The position numbers and the translations under genes were made by a program. The notes under the pieces were generated by a model. That model worked only from the letters and a program-made list of their open reading frames with translations, made no database searches and had not been told where the DNA came from. Of a DNA stretch of 64,000 nt, positions 38,707 through 47,830 are shown piece by piece. Position 1 is the stretch's first letter, and each line of letters starts with the position of its first letter. This stretch comes from Tissierellia bacterium (GTDB lineage Bacteria > Bacillota > Clostridia > Tissierellales > Tepidimicrobiaceae), in NCBI GenBank assembly GCA_012735215.1, contig JAAYHX010000015.1, positions 1 to 64,000 on the forward strand. Reading direction: 5' to 3'.

Positions 38707-40176
38707 ATGATTTCTATATATTTAATAGGGCATAATTTTGAATACGAGATTCGTGAACTGACAAGAGCCTTCTTCTTTAATGAGGATATTAAGTTCATAG
38801 ATGATATATATGAATCCAATGGGGACATGCTAATAATTAGCAAGCTAAACAGTAGTGCTAAGGGTCTAATATCTATTACTGAAATATATAAGGATAATCA
38901 ACTGGTTTACAATGAGCGCTTAGATGTAGATAAAATAGATATAGGAAAAGAAGATACTTACAAGAAAGTAAAGGTTGGTATTATATCAAATCTATATAAT
39001 GGTTTAAACAAGATCTCTCCAGTGGAAGCGCCTTGGGGCATATTAACTGGTGTTAGACCTTTAAAAATTGTTCATGACCTACTAGACAAGAACTATAGCT
39101 ATGAATTAATTATCAACATATTAACTGATGAGTATAAGCTATTTCCTGAAAAAGCTAACCTTCTATATAAGATTGCTAATAAACAGAGGAAGTACTTGTA
39201 CCCATTAGATGATAAGAGATTTAGCTTATATGTAGCCATACCATTTTGTCCTACTAGGTGCATATATTGTTCCTTCCCATCCTGTAGTATAGACAGGTTT
39301 GGTCATATGGTAGATACCTATACTGATACATTAGTGTACGAGCTAGACAAAATAGGCAGCATGATGACAGATTATAATATATCTACAGTCTATATAGGAG
39401 GAGGAACCCCTACTGCTATCCCTGCAAAGAATTTGGAGAGGATAATACAAACTATATATAGAAACTTTGATAAAGATAAGATTCTAGAGTTCACTGTAGA
39501 GGCTGGAAGGCCTGATACTATAAATTTAGAAATGTTGAATATGTTGAAGGATAATCATGTTGATAGGATAAGTATAAACCCACAAACCATGAACGATAGC
39601 ACTTTAAAACTAATAGGAAGAGAACACACTAGCCAGGACATAGTAGAAGTTTTTCATATGGCTAGAAAAATTGGATTTCCAGTCATAAATATGGATCTAA
39701 TAATAGGCCTTCCCTCTGAAGGGCTAAGGGAAATTAGAACAACTTTAAGCAGAATAGAGGAATTGGATCCAGAAAACTTAACTATTCATACCTTGGCAGT
39801 TAAGAGAGGTTCTAAGTTTAAAGAAGTGGTGGATCAGTACCAATTAGAAGATCAGAGAATTATTGAGCAGATGATTAAAGAGACAATGAACTATGCAAAC
39901 AGAATGGAATTAGAACCTTATTATCTATATAGGCAGAAGCAAATGTTGGGCAATTTTGAAAATGTAGGCTACGCTAAAAAGGAAAAAGAGTGCCTTTACA
40001 ATATTAAGATGATGGAGGAAAAGGAAACAATTATAGCAGCAGGCATGGGAGCTATTTCAAAAATATACTATCCAAAAGAAGATAGGATAGAGAGGGTACC
40101 TAATGTTAAGAGCCTACAGGAGTATATAGATAGGATAGATGAGATGCTTGCTAGGAAGAGAAGTTTTCTATCTTGA
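38707..40176 (+). CDS. hemZ: HemZ-type radical SAM protein (coproporphyrinogen dehydrogenase-like)
   Basis: 489 aa. The Fe-S/SAM motif CPTRCIYC (C181, C185, C188) is followed by YIGGGTPTAIP and, near the middle, DRISINPQTMND, the HemN/HemZ layout with the extra N-terminal domain (1-170) typical of HemZ. It was named for oxygen-independent coproporphyrinogen oxidation, but many HemN-like proteins are haem chaperones or other radical enzymes. ATG 38707 has AGAGGAG. The last codons overlap the aspS promoter. Confidence 0.9.
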   Translation: MISIYLIGHNFEYEIRELTRAFFFNEDIKFIDDIYESNGDMLIISKLNSSAKGLISITEIYKDNQLVYNERLDVDKIDIGKEDTYKKVKVGIISNLYNGLNKISPVEAPWGILTGVRPLKIVHDLLDKNYSYELIINILTDEYKLFPEKANLLYKIANKQRKYLYPLDDKRFSLYVAIPFCPTRCIYCSFPSCSIDRFGHMVDTYTDTLVYELDKIGSMMTDYNISTVYIGGGTPTAIPAKNLERIIQTIYRNFDKDKILEFTVEAGRPDTINLEMLNMLKDNHVDRISINPQTMNDSTLKLIGREHTSQDIVEVFHMARKIGFPVINMDLIIGLPSEGLREIRTTLSRIEELDPENLTIHTLAVKRGSKFKEVVDQYQLEDQRIIEQMIKETMNYANRMELEPYYLYRQKQMLGNFENVGYAKKEKECLYNIKMMEEKETIIAAGMGAISKIYYPKEDRIERVPNVKSLQEYIDRIDEMLARKRSFLS

Positions 40177-40201
40177 CACATTTACAGATATAATCTATAA
40201 T
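40173..40201 (+). promoter_or_regulatory. Sigma-A-type promoter of the aspS T-box
   Basis: TTGACA, 17 bases, TATAAT: a perfect consensus. The -35 box overlaps the last codons and stop of hemZ. Confidence 0.85.
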
Positions 40202-40219
40202 GATTAAAAATAAATATTA

Positions 40220-40440
40220 AGACGATGAGAAGGAAGAGTAGTTAAATCCCTTAGTTATAGAGAGTCGGTGCTGGTGGAAATCCGATGCTAATATTTAACG
40301 AAGACACCTTCGAGTTAACAACTTGTGTTGTTCGCTATGTGCGTTATAATATAAAGCGAGGTGAAAACCTAATTAGGGTGGCACCGCGGGAATATCCCTC
40401 TCGTCCCTACTGTTAGAGATGAGAGGATTATTATTTTTTG
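40220..40440 (+). promoter_or_regulatory. T-box riboswitch, Asp-specific
   Basis: Stem I opens with AGGAAGAGTAG. Specifier GAC is at 40303-40305 (GAAGACACCTTCGAG). The T-box AGGGTGGCACCGCGGG is at 40375-40390, and a terminator hairpin (CCCTCTCGTCC/GAGATGAGAGGA plus T run) follows. It senses uncharged tRNA-Asp, in line with aspS downstream. Confidence 0.93.
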
Positions 40441-40452
40441 GGAGGTATAGAA

Positions 40453-42231
40453 ATGAGAGAATCAATGGGAAAATTAAGAAGAACTCATATGTGTGGAGAA
40501 CTTAGGATTGAGAATGTAGGAGAAGAAGTTGTATTGATGGGTTGGGTTCAAAGAGAAAGAAATTTAGGATCCTTAATATTTGTTGATTTAAGGGATACAA
40601 CAGGTATATGTCAAATTGTATTTGATGATACTGTTTCAAAGGAAGTATTTGACAAAGCAGAAAAAGTAAGATCTGAATTTGTTTTGGCTGTGAGAGGAAA
40701 GGTAAGAGAGAGGGAGTCTAAGAATAAGGATATCCCAACAGGAGATATCGAAATATTGGCAAAAGAGTTGAGGATACTAAATGAATCAGAAACTCCTCCT
40801 ATATATATTAAGGATGATGACAATGTAAGCGAGGCAATGAGGCTGAAATACAGATATCTAGATTTAAGAAAGCCTTCTATGCAGAATAGGCTAAAGATAA
40901 GACATAAGGTAGCTAAATTGATTAGGGATTTTATGGATGAAAATCACTTTTGGGAAATAGAAACACCTATACTTACAAAACCAACCCCAGAAGGGGCAAG
41001 GGATTATTTGGTACCTAGTAGAGTAAATCCTGGAAAATTCTATGCACTTCCTCAATCACCACAGCTGATGAAACAGCTATTAATGGTGTCAGGAATGGAT
41101 AGATACTATCAAATAGTAAGATGCTTTAGGGATGAGGATTTAAGAGCAAATAGACAGCCCGAGTTTACCCAGCTGGATATAGAAATGTCCTTTGTAGATG
41201 TAGATGATGTAATAAGTATAAACGAAAAACTGATATATAAGCTATTTAAAGAAGTAAAAGGTATTGAGATACAACTGCCTATCCCAAGGATGAGCTACAA
41301 AGAAGCTATGGAGAGGTTTGGTGTAGATAAGCCAGATTTAAGGTTTGGATTTGAACTGGTAGATGTTTCAGATATAGTAAAATCTGCTGAGTTTAAAGTA
41401 TTTAGGAATGCAGTTGAGAATAAGGGCTCTGTAAGGGGTATAAATGTAAAAGGATATGGTGATAGTTTTTCCAGAAAAGATATTAACAGCTTAGAGGACT
41501 ATGTAAAGACCTTTGGGGCCAAAGGGTTAGCATGGGTTAAGATAACTGATGAAGGCATAACATCACCAATTGCCAAGTTTTTATCTGAAGAAGAGCTAAA
41601 CAATATAATTGAAAGAATGGATGGAGAAAAAGGAGACTTACTAGTATTTGTTGCTGATAAGGATCAAGTGGTATTTGATAGCTTAGGCAATTTAAGAAAT
41701 GAGCTAGCTAGAAGGCTTAATATATTAGATGATAATGAGATAAAGCCCATATGGATTGTAGAGTTTCCACTGTTTGAATGGGATGAAGAAGAAAACAGAT
41801 ACGTGGCTAAACATCATCCGTTTACTCATCCTATGGATGAGGATATTGAACTGTTGGAAACTGAACCTGAAAAGGTAAGAGCCAAAGCCTATGACATAGT
41901 AATAAACGGGGAAGAAATAGGTGGTGGAAGTATTAGAATTAGTGACTCTGAACTGCAGGGCAGGATGTTTAGAGCCCTTGGTTTTACAGAAGAAGAAGCA
42001 TGGAACAAGTTTGGCTTCCTATTAGAGGCATTTAAATATGGTACCCCACCCCATGGAGGAATTGCTTATGGATTTGATAGGCTAGTAATGACATTGACAA
42101 ATACTTCAAACATTCGAGATGTAATAGCCTTCCCCAAAACTCAATCGGCTACATGCTTGCTTACAGATGCGCCTACAGACGTATCAGACGAACAATTAAA
42201 AGAAGCACATATTAATTTAGATTTAGAATAG
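40453..42231 (+). CDS. aspS: Aspartyl-tRNA synthetase
   Basis: 592 aa bacterial-type enzyme. An N-terminal OB anticodon domain (MGWVQRERNLGSLIFVDLRD), class II motif 2 (RYYQIVRCFRDEDLRANRQPEF), the GAD insertion (about 290-415), and motif 3 (YGTPPHGGIAYGFDRL). ATG 40453 follows GGGAGG. Controlled by the Asp T-box. The usual upstream neighbour hisS is absent. Confidence 0.97.
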   Translation: MRESMGKLRRTHMCGELRIENVGEEVVLMGWVQRERNLGSLIFVDLRDTTGICQIVFDDTVSKEVFDKAEKVRSEFVLAVRGKVRERESKNKDIPTGDIEILAKELRILNESETPPIYIKDDDNVSEAMRLKYRYLDLRKPSMQNRLKIRHKVAKLIRDFMDENHFWEIETPILTKPTPEGARDYLVPSRVNPGKFYALPQSPQLMKQLLMVSGMDRYYQIVRCFRDEDLRANRQPEFTQLDIEMSFVDVDDVISINEKLIYKLFKEVKGIEIQLPIPRMSYKEAMERFGVDKPDLRFGFELVDVSDIVKSAEFKVFRNAVENKGSVRGINVKGYGDSFSRKDINSLEDYVKTFGAKGLAWVKITDEGITSPIAKFLSEEELNNIIERMDGEKGDLLVFVADKDQVVFDSLGNLRNELARRLNILDDNEIKPIWIVEFPLFEWDEEENRYVAKHHPFTHPMDEDIELLETEPEKVRAKAYDIVINGEEIGGGSIRISDSELQGRMFRALGFTEEEAWNKFGFLLEAFKYGTPPHGGIAYGFDRLVMTLTNTSNIRDVIAFPKTQSATCLLTDAPTDVSDEQLKEAHINLDLE

Positions 42232-42256
42232 AAGATTATGAAGCAGGGAGATAGTA

Positions 42257-42970
42257 ATGAATAGTAAGTTTATAAGAACAGAATTATTATTAGGTAAAGA
42301 AGGAATAGAGAAACTGAGAAGATCTACAGTGGCAGTTTTTGGTATAGGAGGGGTTGGCTCTTTTACCTGTGAAGCATTAGTAAGATCTGGATTAGGGAAG
42401 ATTATTCTAATTGATTATGATATAATAGATATTAGCAACATAAACAGGCAAATCCATGCCACATCAAAGACAGTGGGATTGGCAAAGGTAGAAGTGATGA
42501 AGGAAAGATTGTTGGATATTAACCCAGAATTAAAGGTAGTAACATATAAGGAAAAGTATAATGAAGAAGCAAAAGAAAAGCTAATATCTACTGATTATGA
42601 TTATGTTGTAGATGCTATAGATATGGTTACATCAAAGATAGATTTGATAGCAACTTGCAAGGAGAAGAATATACCTATCATATCTAGCATGGGAGCAGGC
42701 AACAAACTGAACCCAACCTTGCTTCAGGTAGGCGATATATACAGCACCCATACTTGTCCTTTAGCTAAGGTAATGAGAAGAGAGTTAAAGAAGAAAAATA
42801 TAAAAGAATTAAAGGTAGTTTGGTCTAGGGAGAATCCAATGAAGGTTAACCTAGAAAGGGATGAAATAAGGAAAGCTGTACCAGGAAGTGTTGCTTTTGT
42901 ACCTTCCGTAGCAGGACTAATACTAGCTTCAGAAGTAATTAAAGATTTGGTGTTTGGAGGTGAAAACTAA
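42257..42970 (+). CDS. tcdA: tRNA threonylcarbamoyladenosine dehydratase (TcdA/CsdL)
   Basis: 237 aa E1-like protein. An ATP-binding Rossmann motif FGIGGVGSFTCEAL is followed by the substrate stretch DISNINRQIHAT, then DAIDMVTSKIDL. It converts t6A37 to cyclic ct6A in ANN-decoding tRNAs. Follows aspS by 25 bases and is probably cotranscribed. Confidence 0.9.
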   Translation: MNSKFIRTELLLGKEGIEKLRRSTVAVFGIGGVGSFTCEALVRSGLGKIILIDYDIIDISNINRQIHATSKTVGLAKVEVMKERLLDINPELKVVTYKEKYNEEAKEKLISTDYDYVVDAIDMVTSKIDLIATCKEKNIPIISSMGAGNKLNPTLLQVGDIYSTHTCPLAKVMRRELKKKNIKELKVVWSRENPMKVNLERDEIRKAVPGSVAFVPSVAGLILASEVIKDLVFGGEN

Positions 42971-43401
42971 TGGAACAAGTCGGTGTAATTAGAAAAACTG
43001 TAGGAGATCAAGTAGAAGTAGAAGTCAAGCGTTTTTCAGGTTGTGGTGGTAGTTGCAGCAGTTGTAGCAGCAGCTGCTCTGCTGAAACATCTACCTTAAC
43101 CGTAAGGATAAATAATCATATAGGAGCGAAGGTAGGGGATTTAGTAGAAATTAAAGCAAAGCCAAAGAAAATATTGAAGTATACATTTATAATATATATG
43201 ATCCCTTTTTTCATGTTAGTTATGGGAATATTTATAGGAGTTAATTACTTTAAAGCTATAGATAAATCCAATTACGAAATCCTTGGATTTGGGGTAGGAA
43301 TGGTCTTTTTAGCTATGTCTTTTCTTGTTATTAGATTAGTGGACAGATATATTAACAAGAAAGAAGGGAATCTTTTGGAGATAACTAGAATTATAAAGTA
43401 A
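42970..43401 (+). CDS. RseC/SoxR-reducing-system family protein
   Basis: 143 aa. An N-terminal soluble part has the cysteine cluster CGGSCSSCSSSC (about 24-35), then two membrane helices (about 75-95 and 105-125). It matches RseC/RsxC-linked proteins thought to pass electrons or bind Fe-S near Rnf complexes. The ATG overlaps the tcdA stop by one base, indicating coupling. Confidence 0.88.
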   Translation: MEQVGVIRKTVGDQVEVEVKRFSGCGGSCSSCSSSCSAETSTLTVRINNHIGAKVGDLVEIKAKPKKILKYTFIIYMIPFFMLVMGIFIGVNYFKAIDKSNYEILGFGVGMVFLAMSFLVIRLVDRYINKKEGNLLEITRIIK

Positions 43402-43422
43402 GCGGGGAAAGGGATGATGTAG

Positions 43423-43701
43423 TTGGCAGTTAACTCAAAAGAGAAAGGGACTTTAATAAACCGACTTAAGAGGATAGAGGGACAGGTTAAGGGTATACAA
43501 AAGATGATTGAAGAAGGCAAACATTGTGGCGATATATTAATACAGATTGCAGCAGTTAGATCAGCTTTGAATGCTGTGGGGGGATTGGTATTAGAGGATT
43601 ATATGAAAGATTGCTTAAAAAGCTATCTAGATGGAGCTGCAGAGGAAGCTACTTTGGATGAACTTGTTAAAATAATGGTAAAATACACTAAGAATAATTA
43701 A
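43423..43701 (+). CDS. CsoR/FrmR-family repressor with a C-Y-C sensor site
   Basis: 92 aa all-helical repressor (RLKRIEGQVKGIQKMIEEGK). The sensing positions are C35 and C64, at the spacing of copper-sensing CsoR (C36, C65), but the residue matching the copper-ligand His61 is Tyr60 (EDYMKDC). This argues against a classical Cu(I) sensor and is closer to CstR-like persulfide or other thiol sensors. TTG start. Its 3' end overlaps the convergent ThrE gene by four bases. Its target is unknown. Confidence 0.88.
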   Translation: MAVNSKEKGTLINRLKRIEGQVKGIQKMIEEGKHCGDILIQIAAVRSALNAVGGLVLEDYMKDCLKSYLDGAAEEATLDELVKIMVKYTKNN

Positions 43702-44135
43702 TTTTTGCTCTTAGCCCTTTTGATAGAGGTAGATAAAGTAGTAGAAATGATTAAACCTATAGATATTGCTGCTGCTAAGAAAAAGGTTTCAGTGCCCTTA
43801 TCAACTGCAGCATAATAGTTCTTTTCAACTAGTTCTAGCATAGTGTAATACATGCCAGCACCAGGAACCAAAGGGATAATTCCCGGAATTATAAATACTG
43901 TTGCTGGCTTTTTGTAATATTTTGCAAACAGTTCTCCTACAATGCCAATTGAAATGGAAGCTATAAGGGTACTAATAATACTATTGTTCAAGACTAATGA
44001 TGATATGTAATAAAGTCCCCAACCTATGCTGCCTACAATACCAGCTTTTACAATTGAGTCCTTTGGGGTTGTAAATAGGACGCTAAAACCAACTGTTGAC
44101 AAGAAAGCAAATATTAGAGTTTTTATTATAACCAT
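43698..44135 (-). CDS. Threonine/serine exporter, small subunit (ThrE_2 type)
   Basis: 145 aa with four to five membrane helices, including PGIIPLVPGAGMYYTMLELV, the signature of the C-terminal half of ThrE. It lies directly downstream of the gene for the larger half, so the exporter is split in two chains. Confidence 0.85.
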   Translation of the reverse strand: MVIIKTLIFAFLSTVGFSVLFTTPKDSIVKAGIVGSIGWGLYYISSLVLNNSIISTLIASISIGIVGELFAKYYKKPATVFIIPGIIPLVPGAGMYYTMLELVEKNYYAAVDKGTETFFLAAAISIGLIISTTLSTSIKRAKSKN

Positions 44136-44146
44136 TATAGAACCTC

Positions 44147-44923
44147 CTAAAAGTATATATTCAACACAAATCCTACTCCAAAGGCTATAGCTAAGGCTGA
44201 AAAAATTGCTTCTATTGCTCTAGAAAGACCTGATACAAAATCTCCTGAAATGGTATCTCTCATTGCATTTGTTATTGCCACACCAGGTACTAGGGGCATT
44301 ATAGATGCAATTATCATAGCGTTTATGTTTTGGCTAAAGCCAATATTTGAAATCGATATGGATAATACAGAGGCAATTATTGCTCCAATAAAGTTGCTTA
44401 TGAAAAATGTTACCTTATACTTATTTAATCTGCCGACTATTAATGTTACTATAAATCCTATAAAAAAACTAGCTAAAAACTCCCTGTATCCCCCTTGGAA
44501 TAGAAGGGAGAAAAAGGAACAGGATATGCCACCTGCAAGATACTTGATTATGGGTTTATAGTCCTCTATTTTATCAATTTCTCTAAGCCTTTTTAAGCCT
44601 TCCTCGGTACTCATCTGTGAATTTACAAATTCCCTTGAAAACTGATTAACTTGATCTATCTTGTTTAAGTCAATTTTAGTTGACTTTATTCTCATAATAT
44701 GGGATAGCACTTCTTCTCCAAATTCTATTGAGACAAAAATACCAGTTGGAGTTGAAAAGACATTAGCATATTTTACTTCTTTTCTTGATTTGCATATTCT
44801 TTCTATAGTATCTTCTACCCTGTAAGTTTCTGCCCCATTTCTCAACATGATTCTACCAGCTAGGGTAGCCAGAAGTAGAAGTTTTTTTGCCTCCTTTTTT
44901 GAAAGCTTCTTGTTGCTGTTCAT
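44147..44923 (-). CDS. Threonine/serine exporter, large subunit (ThrE, DUF1212)
   Basis: 258 aa. A cytoplasmic N-terminal domain (about 1-115; LLATLAGRIMLRNGAETYRVEDT) is followed by five membrane helices and the exporter motif MPLVPGVAITNAMRDTISGD. It works with the small subunit in effluxing Thr/Ser or, in some clades, other small acids. RBS TAGGAGTG. Divergent from glyA; 44924-45126 shows no recognisable riboswitch. Confidence 0.87.
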   Translation of the reverse strand: MNSNKKLSKKEAKKLLLLATLAGRIMLRNGAETYRVEDTIERICKSRKEVKYANVFSTPTGIFVSIEFGEEVLSHIMRIKSTKIDLNKIDQVNQFSREFVNSQMSTEEGLKRLREIDKIEDYKPIIKYLAGGISCSFFSLLFQGGYREFLASFFIGFIVTLIVGRLNKYKVTFFISNFIGAIIASVLSISISNIGFSQNINAMIIASIMPLVPGVAITNAMRDTISGDFVSGLSRAIEAIFSALAIAFGVGFVLNIYF

Positions 44924-45126
44924 TTTATTTCACTCCTAGAAATGTTGTTCTTGTAAATATATCCAATAACCTATATAATAATCTTGGGGAAACGATTGTT
45001 TGTATTTTATTATGTGTTATGTATTATATTACATTATTATTCCATTGTCTACATAAGGATTATTTTCATAATTATAAATAATTTTTGCAAAACTATTAAA
45101 ACTAGAAGATGAAAGGAGATGAAAAA

Positions 45127-46359
45127 ATGGATTTTTCAAATCTATCTAAATACGATCAGGAGGTAATGAAAACAATAGAGTTAGAGATAAATAGACAGCA
45201 AGAGCATATTGAATTGATCGCATCTGAAAACTTCGTGTCACTACAAGTAATGGAGGCCATGGGAAGTCATATGACTAACAAATATGCCGAAGGATATCCT
45301 GGCAAGAGATATTATGGAGGATGCGATTATGTTGACCAAGTAGAAGATATAGCTAGAGAAAGACTAAAAAAGTTATTTAATGCAGAGCATGCAAATGTTC
45401 AGCCTCATTCAGGCTCCAATGCTAACCTAGGTGTATATTTTGCCTTTTTAAAACCAGGTGATAAAGTATTAGGCATGGATCTATCCCAAGGAGGGCACTT
45501 GACCCATGGAAGCCCTGTAAATATTTCAGGCTCTTACTATAACTTTGTTTCCTATGGGGTAGATAAAGAGACTGAGATGATAGATTATGATCAGGTAAGA
45601 GAAATAGCTTTAAAAGAAAAACCAAAGATGATAGTTGCAGGTGCTAGTGCTTATCCTAGAACAATAGATTTTAAAAAGTTTAGAGAAATTGCCGATGAAG
45701 TAGGTGCCTATCTAATGGTGGATATGGCTCACATAGCTGGATTAGTGGCTGCAGGTCTTCATCCAAATCCAGTTCCATATGCTGATTTTGTAACCACAAC
45801 TACTCATAAAACCTTAAGAGGTCCTAGAGGTGGTGCAATACTTTGCAAGGCTGAATATGCTAAGCAAATTGACAAGGCTATCTTTCCAGGAATTCAAGGA
45901 GGACCATTGATGCATGTGATAGCTGCCAAAGCTGTATGTTTTGGAGAAGCATTAAAAGATGAATTTAAAACTTATCAACAGCAAGTAATTAAGAATGCTA
46001 AAGCATTGGCAGATAGCTTGAAGGAAAAAGGATACAGATTGATTTCAGGTGGAACAGATAATCACTTGATATTAATTGATGTTAGATCCAAAGGATTAAC
46101 AGGTAAGAAAGCTGAAGAATTGCTAGAGGCTGTAAATATCACTACTAATAAGAATACCATTCCTTTTGACCCTGAAAAGCCAACAGTTACCAGCGGTATA
46201 AGGATAGGTACACCAGCGGTTACTACAAGAGGAATGAAAGAGGAAGAAATGAAGAGAATTGCTGAGTTAATGGATTTAGCTCTTGATGGCAAGGAAGATG
46301 TAGAGAAAATCAGGGAAAAAGTATTGGAACTATGTGCTCAGTTCCCTCTTTATAAGTAA
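45127..46359 (+). CDS. glyA: Serine hydroxymethyltransferase
   Basis: 410 aa, normal length. It converts Ser and tetrahydrofolate to Gly and methylene-THF. PLP site [14 protein letters not shown] with the Schiff-base Lys, N-terminal [14 protein letters not shown], and HSGSNAN. ATG 45127 with GAAAGGAG. Divergent from the Thr/Ser exporter. Confidence 0.97.
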   Translation: MDFSNLSKYDQEVMKTIELEINRQQEHIELIASENFVSLQVMEAMGSHMTNKYAEGYPGKRYYGGCDYVDQVEDIARERLKKLFNAEHANVQPHSGSNANLGVYFAFLKPGDKVLGMDLSQGGHLTHGSPVNISGSYYNFVSYGVDKETEMIDYDQVREIALKEKPKMIVAGASAYPRTIDFKKFREIADEVGAYLMVDMAHIAGLVAAGLHPNPVPYADFVTTTTHKTLRGPRGGAILCKAEYAKQIDKAIFPGIQGGPLMHVIAAKAVCFGEALKDEFKTYQQQVIKNAKALADSLKEKGYRLISGGTDNHLILIDVRSKGLTGKKAEELLEAVNITTNKNTIPFDPEKPTVTSGIRIGTPAVTTRGMKEEEMKRIAELMDLALDGKEDVEKIREKVLELCAQFPLYK

Positions 46360-46364
46360 AATTA

Positions 46365-46389
46365 TGGGCCTACAGATATCTGTAGGCTC
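46365..46389 (+). terminator. glyA terminator
   Basis: GGGCCTACAGATATCTGTAGGCTC, a 10-bp perfect palindrome. The T tract is weak, so efficiency is uncertain. Confidence 0.6.
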
Positions 46390-46465
46390 AAATATTTCCT
46401 ATAATACTATATATTAAACTGTAAATTTGCTATAATATGTTTATATATGTTTAAATTAATAATAG

Positions 46466-47830
46466 ATGGATGTGTTAAATTTGGAATTAAACAATGTTTT
46501 TGATTATAAGAATGTGATTCAAAAAGTATATAAGGATAGTATTGCTGAAGAATTAAATATTGAGCCAGGAGACATTTTATTATCTATAAATGGGAATAAG
46601 GTTAAGGATATTATTGATTATAAATTCTATATTTCCGATGAGTATGTAGAAGTAGAGATTGAAAAGCAGAATGGGGAAGTGTGGGCTTTTGAGATTGAAA
46701 AGGACTACGATGAAGATTTAGGAATTGAGTTTACAAATCCTTTGATAGACAAAGCTAAGTCCTGTAGGAACAAGTGCATATTTTGTTTTATAGATCAGCT
46801 TCCCCCAAACATGAGGAAGACTTTATATTTTAAAGATGATGATTCAAGATTGTCTTTTTTACAAGGAAACTTTATTACTCTAACTAATATGAGTGATGAG
46901 GATATAGATAGAATTATAAAATATAGGTTGAGTCCTATTAATGTTTCAGTTCATACTACTAATCCAGACTTGAGAATAAGGATGTTGAATAATAAAAATG
47001 CGGGCAAGATATTTACCATATTAAAAAGATTTAAAGATGCAGGGATTAAAATCAACTGTCAAATTGTACTAGTCCCAAAGGTTAATGATGGAGAAGAGTT
47101 GGATAGAACTATAAGGGATCTATCCAGCTTGTATCCTAGTGTGGGCAGTGTTGCAGTTGTTCCAGTTGGATTGACAAAACACAGGGAAAAGCTAGCAATG
47201 CTTGAACCTTTTAATAAGGAAACTTCCAAAGAGGTATTGGAATTCTTATTAGATAAACAGAAAAGATTTATGGATAAATTGGGTACAAGGTTTGTTTTCC
47301 CTTCTGATGAGTTTTATGTAATGGCTGATTATCCTATACCTGAGTTTGAAGAATATGAAGGGTTTCCACAGATAGAAAATGGGGTAGGACTTTTAAGAAA
47401 TTTTGAAACTGGGATAGATGAAGAGTTAAAAAAACTAGATGAAGGTATAATATTAAGCAAAAGCTATATTATTGCAACAGGTACCTTAGCTGAAGGATTT
47501 ATGAACAGAATCAAGAACAAATTAATGGCTAAGTTTAAAGGTTTAAGTTTAAAGGTAGTCCCTATAGAAAACAGGTTCTTTGGGGAATTGATTACTGTAT
47601 CTGGACTGGTCACTGGCCAGGACCTAATGGTGCAATTAAAGAACTATGCTAATGCAGATGGAGTACTAATCCCTAAGTCCATGTTAAGGGAAGGGACCCA
47701 TGTGTTTCTTGATGATTTGACAGTTGAGGCCATTGAAGATGAATTGAAAGTTAAAATAATACCAGTGGAAGTATCTGGTAAGGAACTTGTAAACTTATTG
47801 CTTGAAAAACGAGGTGAGCAAAATGGATAG
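46466..47830 (+). CDS. DUF512 family radical SAM protein with PDZ domain
   Basis: 454 aa. An N-terminal PDZ-like domain (about 15-75; DSIAEELNIEPGDILLSING) is followed by the cluster motif CRNKCIFCFIDQLP (C100, C104, C107), a TIM-barrel, and the DUF512 C-terminus (GLLRNFETGI; TGTLAEGFM; VPIENRFFGELITVSGL). Function unknown; it is conserved next to der in Clostridia, as here (8-base overlap). The exact start is uncertain; a TTG 15 bases further in is possible. Confidence 0.9.
   Translation: MDVLNLELNNVFDYKNVIQKVYKDSIAEELNIEPGDILLSINGNKVKDIIDYKFYISDEYVEVEIEKQNGEVWAFEIEKDYDEDLGIEFTNPLIDKAKSCRNKCIFCFIDQLPPNMRKTLYFKDDDSRLSFLQGNFITLTNMSDEDIDRIIKYRLSPINVSVHTTNPDLRIRMLNNKNAGKIFTILKRFKDAGIKINCQIVLVPKVNDGEELDRTIRDLSSLYPSVGSVAVVPVGLTKHREKLAMLEPFNKETSKEVLEFLLDKQKRFMDKLGTRFVFPSDEFYVMADYPIPEFEEYEGFPQIENGVGLLRNFETGIDEELKKLDEGIILSKSYIIATGTLAEGFMNRIKNKLMAKFKGLSLKVVPIENRFFGELITVSGLVTGQDLMVQLKNYANADGVLIPKSMLREGTHVFLDDLTVEAIEDELKVKIIPVEVSGKELVNLLLEKRGEQNG

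Noticed and set aside
44924-45126. Glycine riboswitch between the ThrE gene and glyA
   Set aside because: No tandem glycine-aptamer core or terminator switch is visible on either strand.
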